In this document: positions 17,370-23,812 of the stretch, one piece after another
How positions within the stretch are numbered: the stretch's first letter is position 1
How the letters are laid out: every line of letters begins with the position of its first letter
Assembly: GCA_900552335.1 (NCBI GenBank)
Contig: URZL01000008.1
Span: forward strand, 1 to 32,079
Origin: an uncultured Mycoplasmatota bacterium
Lineage (GTDB): Bacteria > Bacillota_I > Bacilli_A > RF39 > UBA660
Length of the DNA stretch: 32,079 nt
Reading direction: 5' to 3'
The notes under the pieces: model-generated
What the model saw: only the letters and a program-made list of their open reading frames with translations
Database searches by the model: none
What the model was told of the DNA's origin: nothing
Made by a program: the position numbers and the translations under genes

Positions 17370-18344
17370 CTACTTATTTTCTTCTAAAAATGTATTTAAC
17401 AAATTCATAAATTCTTCTTTTGTTTTTGTTTTAAAAATAGCTTCTTTTAATTTGGTACTATTTTTAATTCCTTTTAAATACCATGCTGTATGTGTACGCA
17501 TTTCTAAAAGGGCTAATTTCTCACATTTGGTTTGTTCTAACAATTCATAATGTCTCTTTATCATTTTTATTTTTTCTTTCATTGGAACTTCTTCTGGTTC
17601 GATTCCTTTTTCCAAGTAATCCACACACTCTTTTATTAACCATGGATTTCCAAGAACACCTCTTCCGATCATGATAGCATCACAACCAGTTTCATCTAAC
17701 ATTTTTTTAGCATCATAACATGTTCTAATGTCCCCATTACCGATTACAGGAATGGATACGTTTTGTTTCACATCTCTAATAATGTTCCAATCTGCTTTTC
17801 CTGTATAGCCTTGTGACCTCGTCCTAGGGTGTACTGTTATAGCACTTGCTCCTGCACGTTCCACCATTTTGGCTATCTCTACTGCATTAATACTATTACT
17901 ATCCCAACCACTTCTTATTTTTACCGTTACTGGCACCTTTACAGCAGTTACTACACTAGATACAATTTCATATACTTTTTCTGGATTTTTTAATAAAGCA
18001 CTCCCCGCTTGATTTTTAATAGCTACTTTTGGTACAGGGCATCCCATATTGATATCAATAATATCCGGTTTCATTGTTTTTTCAATATATTGTGCTGCTT
18101 TTACAAAAGATTCTTTATCACTTCCAAAAATTTGTTGAGCAATAGGTCTTTCCATATCCGTCATATATAGCATATCTATTGTTTTTTGAGAACCATAAGA
18201 TAAAGCCTTATCGCTTACCATTTCAGCATAAATCAAACCAGCTCCCATCTCTTTAATAATAGTTCGATAAGCACTATTTGAAATTCCGGCCATTGGTGCC
18301 AATACTACATTGTTTTTTAATTCAATATTTCCAATTTTAAACAT
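17370..18344 (-). CDS. dusB: tRNA-dihydrouridine synthase (DusB type)
   Basis: FMN-dependent enzyme reducing uridine to dihydrouridine in tRNA. The 324-residue TIM-barrel protein shows LAPMAGISNSAYR at the N-terminus, the Dus signature DINMGCPVPKV with the catalytic Cys, VKIRSGWD, ITVHPRTRSQGY, PVIGNGDI and MIGRGVLGNPW for FMN phosphate binding. It is the first gene of the dusB-RDD-lysS-phosphatase operon. A TATAAT -10 lies at 18362-18367 without a clear -35. Confidence 0.94.
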   Translation of the reverse strand: MFKIGNIELKNNVVLAPMAGISNSAYRTIIKEMGAGLIYAEMVSDKALSYGSQKTIDMLYMTDMERPIAQQIFGSDKESFVKAAQYIEKTMKPDIIDINMGCPVPKVAIKNQAGSALLKNPEKVYEIVSSVVTAVKVPVTVKIRSGWDSNSINAVEIAKMVERAGASAITVHPRTRSQGYTGKADWNIIRDVKQNVSIPVIGNGDIRTCYDAKKMLDETGCDAIMIGRGVLGNPWLIKECVDYLEKGIEPEEVPMKEKIKMIKRHYELLEQTKCEKLALLEMRTHTAWYLKGIKNSTKLKEAIFKTKTKEEFMNLLNTFLEENK

Positions 18345-18383
18345 AAAATCACCATATGTACATTATACTATGTTTTCATAAAT

Positions 18384-18413
18384 AAAAAAAGGAAAACTAT
18401 TATAATAGCTTTC
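18384..18413 (-). terminator. Terminator of prepilin-like gene 2
   Basis: 10-bp stem with one G-U pair (18404-18413 with 18392-18401) and a tiny loop, followed by seven T on the minus strand. It lies between prepilin gene 2 and dusB, about 75 nt beyond the stop codon. Confidence 0.7.
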
Positions 18414-18489
18414 TGAAACTTTATTCATTTTATTTCCAGTATATTGAATTTTTCATTCAAAACAGAAAATTATTATACTTAAATTTTTC

Positions 18490-19443
18490 TTATTTTCTTT
18501 TAGCTGTAAATGAGACGCGTACAGTTTTTCCAGCATATTCTTTATTTCGAACTACAGTTGAAAATCCAAGTTGATTTTTAGTTTCAATATTAAGACCACT
18601 TACACTTTTCCAGTCTCCACTTGCTACATCAGAATATATTGCTGATACAATTTCAATATCATACTGATCTGCATGATAAAAAGGAATCATTGAAGAAATT
18701 AAATAGTCATAATGACCGCTAGAAGACATTACACAATCTGAGGTATAATTTCCATCCTTTAAAATCATATTATCAATATTAGTTTGATTATTACTTACCA
18801 AACTAGATAAGCTTTCTATATTGGTATTTGTTTTGTCTAATTCACTTTGTAAAGCATAGTTATTTAAATTACTTTGTAATTCTTCTATATTACTTTTCAT
18901 ATTTGTTATTTCATTTGTATTATTTGTTATTTTGTTATCTAAGCTGTCTACTAGGTTATTTACTTCATCTTTGGAATAAACATTACTAACATTCCCTGTT
19001 CCATTATCTAACATTGCTACATATTTATTTGTTAAAGCATCAAATCCTATGATACAATTTCCAGTTTTTCTTTTTCCTACAATAATTTCACTATTATAGT
19101 TTTTATATGCATAATAAGTATCATTTGAGATACAAACACTGACATTTCCTTCCTTATCTAAATAGAGTTTTCCTTCCCCATCTATGGTTCCTCTATAATC
19201 TAGACTTTCTCCTTTTTTTGTAATTCCTTTGTGTTCCTTGTCAAACAAGAATTCATAGACTCCATCATTTTCTATCGCATACAAATTGGCGGATTCTACT
19301 AATCCTTGTATACTAGACGCAAGTGCTTTCTTTTTACTTTCTTCGATTACATTTGTTATCATGGGTATTGTAATTAATGTAATCAAGGATAATATAACAA
19401 TCACAGCTAATAATTCTATTAATGTAAATCCTTTTTCTTTCAT
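18490..19443 (-). CDS. Prepilin-like protein 2 with tail-fibre-like C-terminus
   Basis: 317-residue chimeric protein. Residues 1-5 are the prepilin leader (MKEKG) and 6-30 the hydrophobic pilin helix (FTLIELLAVIVILSLITLIT). Residues 31-156 form a globular part with two cysteines (about 104 and 130). At 157-160 the phage-tail-like SKDEVNNLV begins a coiled coil (to about 228) with NMKSNIEELQ and ALQSELDKT. The last 90 residues are a private domain rich in Ser, Tyr and Val. The first 200 residues are almost the same as prepilin-like protein 3, the end is unrelated. The start at 19443 is chosen because AAGGAAGG lies 8 nt upstream; an upstream in-frame ATG at 19512 would translate the G-tract leader. 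Function inferred: a surface-displayed binding protein. Confidence 0.82.
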   Translation of the reverse strand: MKEKGFTLIELLAVIVILSLITLITIPMITNVIEESKKKALASSIQGLVESANLYAIENDGVYEFLFDKEHKGITKKGESLDYRGTIDGEGKLYLDKEGNVSVCISNDTYYAYKNYNSEIIVGKRKTGNCIIGFDALTNKYVAMLDNGTGNVSNVYSKDEVNNLVDSLDNKITNNTNEITNMKSNIEELQSNLNNYALQSELDKTNTNIESLSSLVSNNQTNIDNMILKDGNYTSDCVMSSSGHYDYLISSMIPFYHADQYDIEIVSAIYSDVASGDWKSVSGLNIETKNQLGFSTVVRNKEYAGKTVRVSFTAKRK

Positions 19444-19470
19444 ATAATCTTCCTTCCTTTTTATAGCAAT

Positions 19471-19504
19471 AAAAAAGAAGAGGTATTTAAAAATGCCCCC
19501 CCCC
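19471..19504 (-). terminator. G-tract attenuator in the leader of prepilin gene 2
   Basis: On the minus strand nine G (19496-19504) are followed by a 12-nt AT-rich loop and CCTCTTC (19477-19483), then six T. Seven consecutive pairs form when G-U is allowed. The structure lies downstream of the promoter and about 30 nt before the start codon. Confidence 0.7.
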
Positions 19505-19555
19505 GTTTGCATATAGCAAACTCAAAAAATTCACTATCTACAAACTATATTACTA
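19505..19555 (-). promoter_or_regulatory. Conserved leader RNA element, copy 2
   Basis: It contains the 17-nt box (19539-19555), identical to copies 1 and 3, and a hairpin GTTTGC-TATAT-GCAAAC (19505-19521) directly abutting the G-tract. The hairpin changes in copy 3 to GTTTGC/GTAAAC, which keeps every pair (G-C becomes G-U). Confidence 0.7.
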
Positions 19556-19572
19556 TTCTTTATTACATATCT

Positions 19573-19601
19573 ATCTTATCAAAATTTTTATTAACATTCA
19601 A
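19573..19601 (-). promoter_or_regulatory. Promoter of prepilin gene 2
   Basis: TTGAAT (19596-19601), a 17-bp spacer, and TAAGAT (19573-19578) with TG at the extended -10 position. It ends exactly 17 nt before the conserved box. Confidence 0.65.
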
Positions 19602-19654
19602 TCTATTTTTTAAACAAAATACAGTATATTAATTTTGTGGTAAGATATTCTTAT

Positions 19655-19691
19655 AATTTAGAGTAATCTTATTTTTATATTATTCTAAATT
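19655..19691. repeat. 13-bp inverted repeat
   Basis: The arms AATTTAGAGTAAT and ATTATTCTAAATT pair along their full length with one wobble, around an 11-nt T-rich loop. No T-run follows on either strand, so an intrinsic terminator is unlikely. Confidence 0.6.
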
Positions 19692-19787
19692 AATACTAGA
19701 TACGTACTCTATAATTCCTAGATCGAGATAGCCTTATCATAATTTTAAATTTAATATAACATTTTTTGATAAAAATGCATTTTTTTA

Positions 19788-19821
19788 TTTTTTTGGGAGT
19801 TTTTTGGGAGTTTTTTTGGGA
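19788..19821. repeat. Tandem T6-7GGGAG array
   Basis: Two full units (19788-19799 and 19800-19810) and a third ending GGGA (19811-19821). Short direct repeats of this form near attachment sites can be integrase arm-binding sites; here they lie about 180 bp outside the left 35-bp repeat. Confidence 0.6.
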
Positions 19822-20003
19822 TTTTTTAATCCATATTTTTACCAATATTTAACATTAAAAATATTGTACTTTATAACCTCTCTATGGGGCATTTATATAT
19901 AATAGAAGTAGATTGTATGTCGTATGATAGATTTTATTATAGAACCATCCAACTGATTCAATGGAAAAATATTTGCTCTAATTTTATTTGATTTTTATAT
20001 TTC

Positions 20004-20038
20004 AAAGTTCGAATATTCGAACAAATCTTCAGTGGTGC
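20004..20038. repeat. Left 35-bp direct repeat (putative att site)
   Basis: Identical over 35 bp to 23569-23603. It contains the 16-bp palindrome GTTCGAATATTCGAAC and ends with TGGTGC, the complement of the tRNA 3' GCACCA end. No tRNA gene adjoins this copy, as expected for the displaced attachment site at the far end of an integrated element. Confidence 0.8.
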
Positions 20039-20129
20039 CGTTGCCGTAGTTATCTACAACTTTTGCACAAAGGCGACTGATTTTGAATCAATCACTATAA
20101 ATATTATAACATACTTCAGTAAAATTTAA

Positions 20130-21275
20130 CTAATTATTTTTTATTGCTTCAATTATTTTTAGTACATCCTTAACAGAAAAACCTTTTTTATCATCATATT
20201 TATTTGTATACGTACTTTGTGCTTGACCAAACATTTTAGCAGATAAAGTTTTTTTGATTTCTTCTCTATTTTCAGGTTGCATATTTTCTAAGTAAACATC
20301 AATTGAAGCAAGTTCTAATTCTTGTTTTCGATAATAAACTTCATCTTTTCTAGAATTCGATACTTGTTTTGCTGTATATGTTGCTGCTCCCATTAAAATA
20401 ACACTTACAATATATTTAAACAGCATATATTTACTATCATCTTTTGTAGTTAGTGTAACATAAAGCATAAGTCCAAATGCACCTAAAAATAAAACAATAG
20501 TTAATACTTGCCAAATTATCCTTTCAAATCTAGACTTATCAGCATTTTTCTTATATTCACCAATTTTTGTTTTTTCACCAACAATTCCAATTAATGTAGA
20601 AATTTTTTTATCTTTTTCTTCTATTTCTTTTAAGAAACTATCAAACTTTTCCTTATATTCATTAGATAATGTTTCAAATTTGTTATCTAAGTCTTTTTTA
20701 CTATTATTTTTTAAATCGTTTATATTATTATTTTCTGTTTCTATCATTTCACTTATATTTTGCTTTGATTCATCAAGAAATTTTTCAACACTAGATTTTA
20801 ATTCATCTTGATTATTTTCTAAAATATTAAGGTCGTTTTTTAAATTTTGAATCTTATCATTTAACTTTGTATCTTCTTGATCAATATTATTCTTTTTATC
20901 ATCTATATATTCTAATATATCTGAAACTTCTTCTCTTAGAATACTAGTTTGCTTTGTTATTTCGTATTTATAATTTCTAATATAGCCTTTTATATTTGAT
21001 TTATTATTAAATAGTGAATTATAATCAATATATTTAATTAAATTATTTAAAATATTATTACAAATTGACAGCATATTTGATATATAACCGTTACTACCAT
21101 TCAAAAAATTTTGACAATAACTAATTAAATTTTTATAGTCACTTTCTATATCGCTTGTTATTAAATCTTCATCAATATTTTCAATTATAACATCAATATT
21201 TTCCATTCTAAATAAAATTATATTTATATTTTTTATTTTTTCTTTCAAATTATACTTTTCAATTGTTTCAACCAT
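20130..21275 (-). CDS. Coiled-coil protein with two C-terminal TM segments
   Basis: I do not recognise a named family. The 381-residue protein has a helical Asn/Ile-rich N-terminal part (1-117), a long coiled coil (about 118-232), two membrane segments (about 253-275 and 283-304), and a cytoplasmic tail with YYRKQELELASIDVYLENMQ (314-333) and IKKTLSAKMFG (340-350). That tail pattern (YR-x2-ELELAS-hydrophobic-D-x-YL, then FG) recurs, from memory, in unnamed accessory-gene proteins of many bacteria. The start at 21275 is chosen because GGAGG precedes it; the frame is open to 21311. It is the last gene of the island's three-gene run. A membrane-anchored sensor or effector is possible, but no catalytic domain is visible. 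Confidence 0.7.
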   Translation of the reverse strand: MVETIEKYNLKEKIKNINIILFRMENIDVIIENIDEDLITSDIESDYKNLISYCQNFLNGSNGYISNMLSICNNILNNLIKYIDYNSLFNNKSNIKGYIRNYKYEITKQTSILREEVSDILEYIDDKKNNIDQEDTKLNDKIQNLKNDLNILENNQDELKSSVEKFLDESKQNISEMIETENNNINDLKNNSKKDLDNKFETLSNEYKEKFDSFLKEIEEKDKKISTLIGIVGEKTKIGEYKKNADKSRFERIIWQVLTIVLFLGAFGLMLYVTLTTKDDSKYMLFKYIVSVILMGAATYTAKQVSNSRKDEVYYRKQELELASIDVYLENMQPENREEIKKTLSAKMFGQAQSTYTNKYDDKKGFSVKDVLKIIEAIKNN

Positions 21276-21346
21276 AATAACCTCCATATAAAAAAGAGCA
21301 AAATACAACATAATATTAATTATGTATTATTGGCCCCTTTTAAATT

Positions 21347-21742
21347 TTATCTATGTCTTCTACCCATTTCATACGGTTTTTGATTTTGTTCCTTATCTAT
21401 GTTTTTTCTTGCTGATTCCATAATTTCTTTTTGTTCATCAAATGGTCTTAATTCAAACGTACATTCATGAATATGTCTTCCACCCATTTCATACGGGTTT
21501 TGATTTTGTTTCTTATCTATGTTTTTTCTTGCCGATTCCATAATTTCTTTTTGTTCATCAAATTGTCTAATTAATTCAGACGCACATTCATGAAACTGTC
21601 TAACTAATTCTTTTATTTCTTCTTCACTTTTACCTAATTGTCTTGCTTCAGTTATAAGTAAATTCTCTCTTTTAAGAGCATATCTTCTCATAATATTTTC
21701 CATATTTTCATTATTATAATTTTCTATATTTTCTGTATTCAT
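21347..21742 (-). CDS. Small charged protein with an internal duplication
   Basis: Unrecognised 131-residue, highly charged, helical protein. The N-terminal half has two short related motifs (ELVRQFHECASELIRQFDEQ). The C-terminal half is a tandem duplication of about 40 residues, each copy containing FDEQKEIMESARKNIDK followed by QNPYEMGGRH or QKPYEMGRRH. No signal peptide or membrane segment is visible. It lies 13 nt after the transglutaminase-like gene and about 70 nt before the coiled-coil gene, so the three are probably co-transcribed. It could be a scaffold or a substrate (it is rich in Gln and Lys) of the transglutaminase-like neighbour, but that is speculation. Confidence 0.65.
   Translation of the reverse strand: MNTENIENYNNENMENIMRRYALKRENLLITEARQLGKSEEEIKELVRQFHECASELIRQFDEQKEIMESARKNIDKKQNQNPYEMGGRHIHECTFELRPFDEQKEIMESARKNIDKEQNQKPYEMGRRHR
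21352..21594 (-). repeat. 120-bp tandem duplication within a gene
   Basis: 21352-21471 (120 bp) and 21472-21594 (123 bp) are near-identical over most of their length and differ by scattered substitutions plus one in-frame 3-bp length difference. The reading frame is preserved across both copies. Confidence 0.88.
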
Positions 21743-21755
21743 TATATTCCTCCAT

Positions 21756-22607
21756 TTATCTTCTAATTCTATTTTCGTTTACATCACGTGGAACTAAACC
21801 AATTCCATATAATCTAACATCATCATTAAATTCTCTTTCAAACTTTCCACTAGATATATCATAATAATAGTCAAAAAATTCTAGTGCATACTTATTTTCC
21901 ATTAAATCTGTAATTTTTTCTTCATCAATATAAGAAACATATGGTGCATATCCACAAACTTCTTCATCTTTCATAACTTTAACAGGTACTGAAAAATCTA
22001 CAACATAACTTTTTTCATTATTTCTGATAATATTAAATGCATGTCCGACGCAATTTGATTCTAAACTATTTTTAATAACGCCACTACAATAATAGGAATC
22101 TATATTAAAAAGGGACAATAGATTCTGTGCTAATGCACTTTTTTCTGAACACATCGCCACCCCTTTATTTTTAAAAACACTTATTTGCAAATTATTTTTC
22201 ATATCCATATATTTTTCATCAGATATTGATTCGTCCTCAAGTAACATATCAGTAATTAATTTATCTCTATCACCTTTGAAATTATTATTCTCTTTAATTC
22301 TAAAAAATTTATTTAAATACACAAAAACTTCCTTTAATACATCATTTAAATCATTTATCGTACAATTTTTTATTTGTTTTAAAAAATCGTAATACATATT
22401 AAAATCATTCATTCCATAATAATAACCATAATCACTACCATATGATATTTTGGTATCAAAGCCAATAAATCCTTTATTTAATTTTGAAAAGTTCATACCA
22501 ATAACTTGTTCTTTAGACGCACTTTGATTGTATTTTTCTAAAAGTTCTTTTGTAAATTTTTCTAATTGTTTATCATCTAAATCTTGAATTAGTTTTATTA
22601 TTTCCAT
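21756..22607 (-). CDS. Transglutaminase-like cysteine protein
   Basis: 283-residue protein with a plausible transglutaminase-fold catalytic triad: Cys153 in GVAMCSEKSALAQNLLSLF, His189 in CVGHAFNIIRN and Asp204 in SYVVDFSVP, in the order and spacing of bacterial transglutaminase/cysteine-protease-like proteins. The N-terminal 140 residues are helical and contain a Tyr/Gly-rich stretch (GSDYGYYYGMNDFNMYY). There is no signal peptide, so it acts in the cytoplasm. It could be a protease, amidase, acyltransferase or cross-linking enzyme; the sequence does not decide. A good ribosome binding site (AGGAGG) precedes the start. It is the first intact gene of the island operon. Confidence 0.7.
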   Translation of the reverse strand: MEIIKLIQDLDDKQLEKFTKELLEKYNQSASKEQVIGMNFSKLNKGFIGFDTKISYGSDYGYYYGMNDFNMYYDFLKQIKNCTINDLNDVLKEVFVYLNKFFRIKENNNFKGDRDKLITDMLLEDESISDEKYMDMKNNLQISVFKNKGVAMCSEKSALAQNLLSLFNIDSYYCSGVIKNSLESNCVGHAFNIIRNNEKSYVVDFSVPVKVMKDEEVCGYAPYVSYIDEEKITDLMENKYALEFFDYYYDISSGKFEREFNDDVRLYGIGLVPRDVNENRIRR

Positions 22608-22649
22608 TTTTTTACCTCCTAATTACAATATTATTATATCATGCTTATA

Positions 22650-23018
22650 TTAAAATTCAAAATCATCATTTCTATTTTTAGATTCTTTTTCTTTGGCATA
22701 TTTATAATCATCATGTATTTCATACAGCTCATCACGTGTTATTATGTCATGATTATATAAATCATTTGCTACTTCATGATATTTTTCTCTATCATGCTTA
22801 CTAAACATCTTATCATTAATTAATTTTAATAATCTAGTAAACTTATTTTTAAATGATTTTAGTGCAGATTTTAATGAAAAGTTTTCTTCTTTTAAATCAT
22901 CAATCTCATTGTCTTTTTCTTTTATTCTTTTTTTTTAGTGTTTTAATTCTAGTATCTTTTGATTTATTGTTTTCTTCTAATACTTTAATCTTTTCACGAT
23001 TTTCTTTTCTTCATTCAT
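22650..23018 (-). pseudogene. Broken coiled-coil gene, MobV/Pre C-terminus-like
   Basis: Reading the minus strand from an ATG with an AAGGAGTG site upstream gives three overlapping frames that join into one sensible protein if two frameshifts are corrected: one just after the start and one in a run of nine A (near 22931-22939). The restored product is a coiled coil (ENREKIKVLEENNKSKDTR, then KDNEIDDLKEENFSLKSALK) followed by FKNKFTRLLKLINDKM and a tail ending KEKESKNRNDDFEF. This layout resembles the C-terminal part of MobV/Pre plasmid mobilisation proteins. I judge that from memory of the general pattern, so the assignment is tentative. The two shifts make it a pseudogene unless there are sequencing errors. 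Confidence 0.55.
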
Positions 23019-23041
23019 ACTTTATCACTCCTTTTTCTACG

Positions 23042-23089
23042 AAAAAAGAGGAGACAAAAGCATTAACAAGTAATACTCTTGACGCCTCT
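23042..23089 (-). terminator. Attenuator hairpin in the island leader
   Basis: Stem 23076-23089 with 23047-23060 on the minus strand (AGAGG/CCTCT at the base, internal mismatches above), 15-nt loop, six T. The stop codon of the leader peptide lies in the loop. Confidence 0.7.
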
Positions 23090-23137
23090 AATATTTCTAT
23101 TATTAATTTTATTTAAATGAATTATGTAATTGACCAT
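23063..23137 (-). CDS. 24-residue leader peptide candidate
   Basis: ATG at 23137 preceded by AAGG, encoding MVNYIIHLNKINNRNI followed by RGVKSITC, with the stop codon (23063-23065) inside the loop of the attenuator. Its last codons form the 5' arm of the terminator stem, the arrangement expected if a translating or stalled ribosome prevents terminator folding. The geometry is clear; actual translation is inferred. Confidence 0.45.
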   Translation of the reverse strand: MVNYIIHLNKINNRNIRGVKSITC

Positions 23138-23194
23138 AGATGTACCTTGCTTTCTAATAAAAGACGGATACTGCTTGTCATTTATTGGTTATTT

Positions 23195-23223
23195 ATAATA
23201 ATAGTTTTTATTTCAAAAGTCAA
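23195..23223 (-). promoter_or_regulatory. Sigma-A promoter of the island operon
   Basis: TTGACT (23218-23223), a 17-bp spacer and TATTAT (23195-23200) on the minus strand, directly after the end of the small broken gene. The predicted transcript starts near 23188 and runs through the leader peptide and attenuator. Confidence 0.7.
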
Positions 23224-23226
23224 GAC

Positions 23227-23499
23227 CTATGCTTGTTTTATATAATCTTCAAGTTCTGATAATTTAATTTTTTTACCTAAATTATTAACATATATTTCAC
23301 TAGAATAATTAAACACTAAATACAGATTGTTTTTAATATATATTCTATGTGGCTCAATATAAGTTAAATTAGTTTTATCAATTCTTCTAATACTTCCATT
23401 TTCTATTATTGGTGTAGTATTTCAAAAATCACATATTACCCTTAACCTCAATTCTAAAGATTCTTCAATTTCAATTTCTTCTTTAATAATATTTACCAT
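23227..23499 (-). pseudogene. 90-codon gene with an in-frame UGA at codon 26
   Basis: Minus-strand frame from ATG (23499) to TAG (23227-23229), interrupted only by TGA at 23422-23424. The reading is coherent on both sides: MVNIIKEEIEIEESLEL before, and NTTPIIENGSIRRIDKTNL and YIEPHRIYIKNNLYLVFNYS after. I recognise no family. A tryptophan would fit the position well (CDF-stop-NTTP), and TGG to TGA is a one-base change. Since UGA is a stop elsewhere in the window, this is most likely a nonsense-mutated gene of the decaying island. Confidence 0.55.
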
Positions 23500-23533
23500 A
23501 GACAAACCCTTTCTATGATTTTTTCAAAAAACG

Positions 23534-23559
23534 AAAAAATCAATCATTTCTGATTGATT
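23534..23559 (-). terminator. Terminator downstream of tRNA-Leu
   Basis: Perfect 9-bp stem (23551-23559 with 23538-23546), 4-nt loop and a T-run on the minus strand, 39 nt beyond the tRNA-Leu CCA end. It lies just inside the right 35-bp repeat, so it may have been supplied by the island. Confidence 0.82.
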
Positions 23560-23568
23560 CATATATTT

Positions 23569-23603
23569 AAAGTTCGAATATTCGAACAAATCTTCAGTGG
23601 TGC
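23569..23603. repeat. Right 35-bp direct repeat (putative att site)
   Basis: Identical to 20004-20038. Bases 23598-23603 are the last six bases of tRNA-Leu including CCA; the rest is the tRNA 3' flank with the 16-bp palindrome. Attachment sites at tRNA 3' ends are the usual targets of tyrosine integrases. Confidence 0.8.
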
Positions 23604-23682
23604 GAGTGAAGGGACTTGAACCCCCACGCCGTAAGGCACTAGATCCTAAGTCTAGCGCGTCTGCCAATTTCGCCACACTCGC
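23598..23682 (-). tRNA. tRNA-Leu (anticodon UAG)
   Basis: 85-nt class II tRNA beginning GCGAGTG and ending CACTCGCACCA with CCA encoded. The anticodon stem CTAGA/TCTAG encloses the loop CTTAGGA (anticodon UAG). A long variable arm (TGCCTTACGGCGT) and a T-loop GTTCAAGTC are present. The 3' end carries the island's right repeat. It is probably co-transcribed with tRNA-Arg 5 nt upstream. Confidence 0.96.
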
Positions 23683-23687
23683 AATAA

Positions 23688-23764
23688 TGGTGTCCCAGGA
23701 GGGATTCGAACCCCCGACACCCGCCTTAGAAGGGCGATGCTCTATCCAGCTGAGCTACTGAGAC
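23688..23764 (-). tRNA. tRNA-Arg (anticodon UCU)
   Basis: 77-nt tRNA with acceptor GTCTCAG/CTGGGAC, D-arm AGCTCAGCTGGATAGAGC, anticodon loop CTTCTAA (UCU, reads AGA/AGG), T-arm GGGGGTTCGAATCCCTC and an encoded CCA. It is the first of a two-tRNA unit with tRNA-Leu. Confidence 0.96.
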
Positions 23765-23812
23765 GATTTATTCCCATTCGAGAACAAATCAATTATATCC
23801 CAAAAAGTAAAA

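Larger units (their letters stand above)
19602..20003. other. Non-coding stretch with repeats, no gene seen
   Basis: About 400 bp with no convincing reading frame on either strand. It holds a 13-bp inverted repeat with one G-T pair (19655-19667 with 19679-19691, 11-nt loop, no T-run) and a short tandem array of T6-7GGGAG (19788-19821). I see no ribosome binding site followed by an open frame. It lies between the promoter of prepilin gene 2 and the left direct repeat of the tRNA-Leu island. Confidence 0.6.
20004..23603. mobile_element. Putative decayed integrative island at tRNA-Leu
   Basis: 3.6 kb bounded by perfect 35-bp direct repeats, the right one overlapping the last six bases of tRNA-Leu. 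Inside are three intact non-housekeeping genes, two broken genes and a leader-attenuator unit, all on the minus strand and even more AT-rich by eye than the flanks. One broken gene resembles the C-terminal part of a mobilisation (MobV/Pre) protein. No integrase, transposase or replication gene is present, so the element is either a remnant or needs a helper integrase. Confidence 0.65.

Noticed and set aside
19444..19512. In-frame N-terminal extension of prepilin gene 2 through the G-tract (ATG at 19512), suggesting translational phase variation.
   Set aside because: In prepilin gene 3 the same nine-G leader is in a different frame from the gene, a strong ribosome binding site precedes the inner ATG in both, and the extension would destroy the short prepilin leader. 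The tract fits an untranslated attenuator better.
20020..20100. A second tRNA or a longer protein-coding remnant beside the left 35-bp repeat (the minus strand ends GGCACCA after an anticodon-arm-like hairpin).
   Set aside because: No T-arm with a TTC loop and no acceptor partner can be found, and the only open frame is about 30 codons, closed upstream by TGA.
22853..23116. 87-codon plus-strand frame in the island.
   Set aside because: It is antisense to the broken relaxase-like gene and the attenuator, has no ribosome binding site, and its Leu/Phe/Ser-rich composition is that of a shadow frame.
23227..23499. Genetic code 4 (UGA as tryptophan) for the whole genome.
   Set aside because: The DUF4186 gene ends at a UGA that overlaps the next start codon, and conserved tryptophans in the other genes are UGG.
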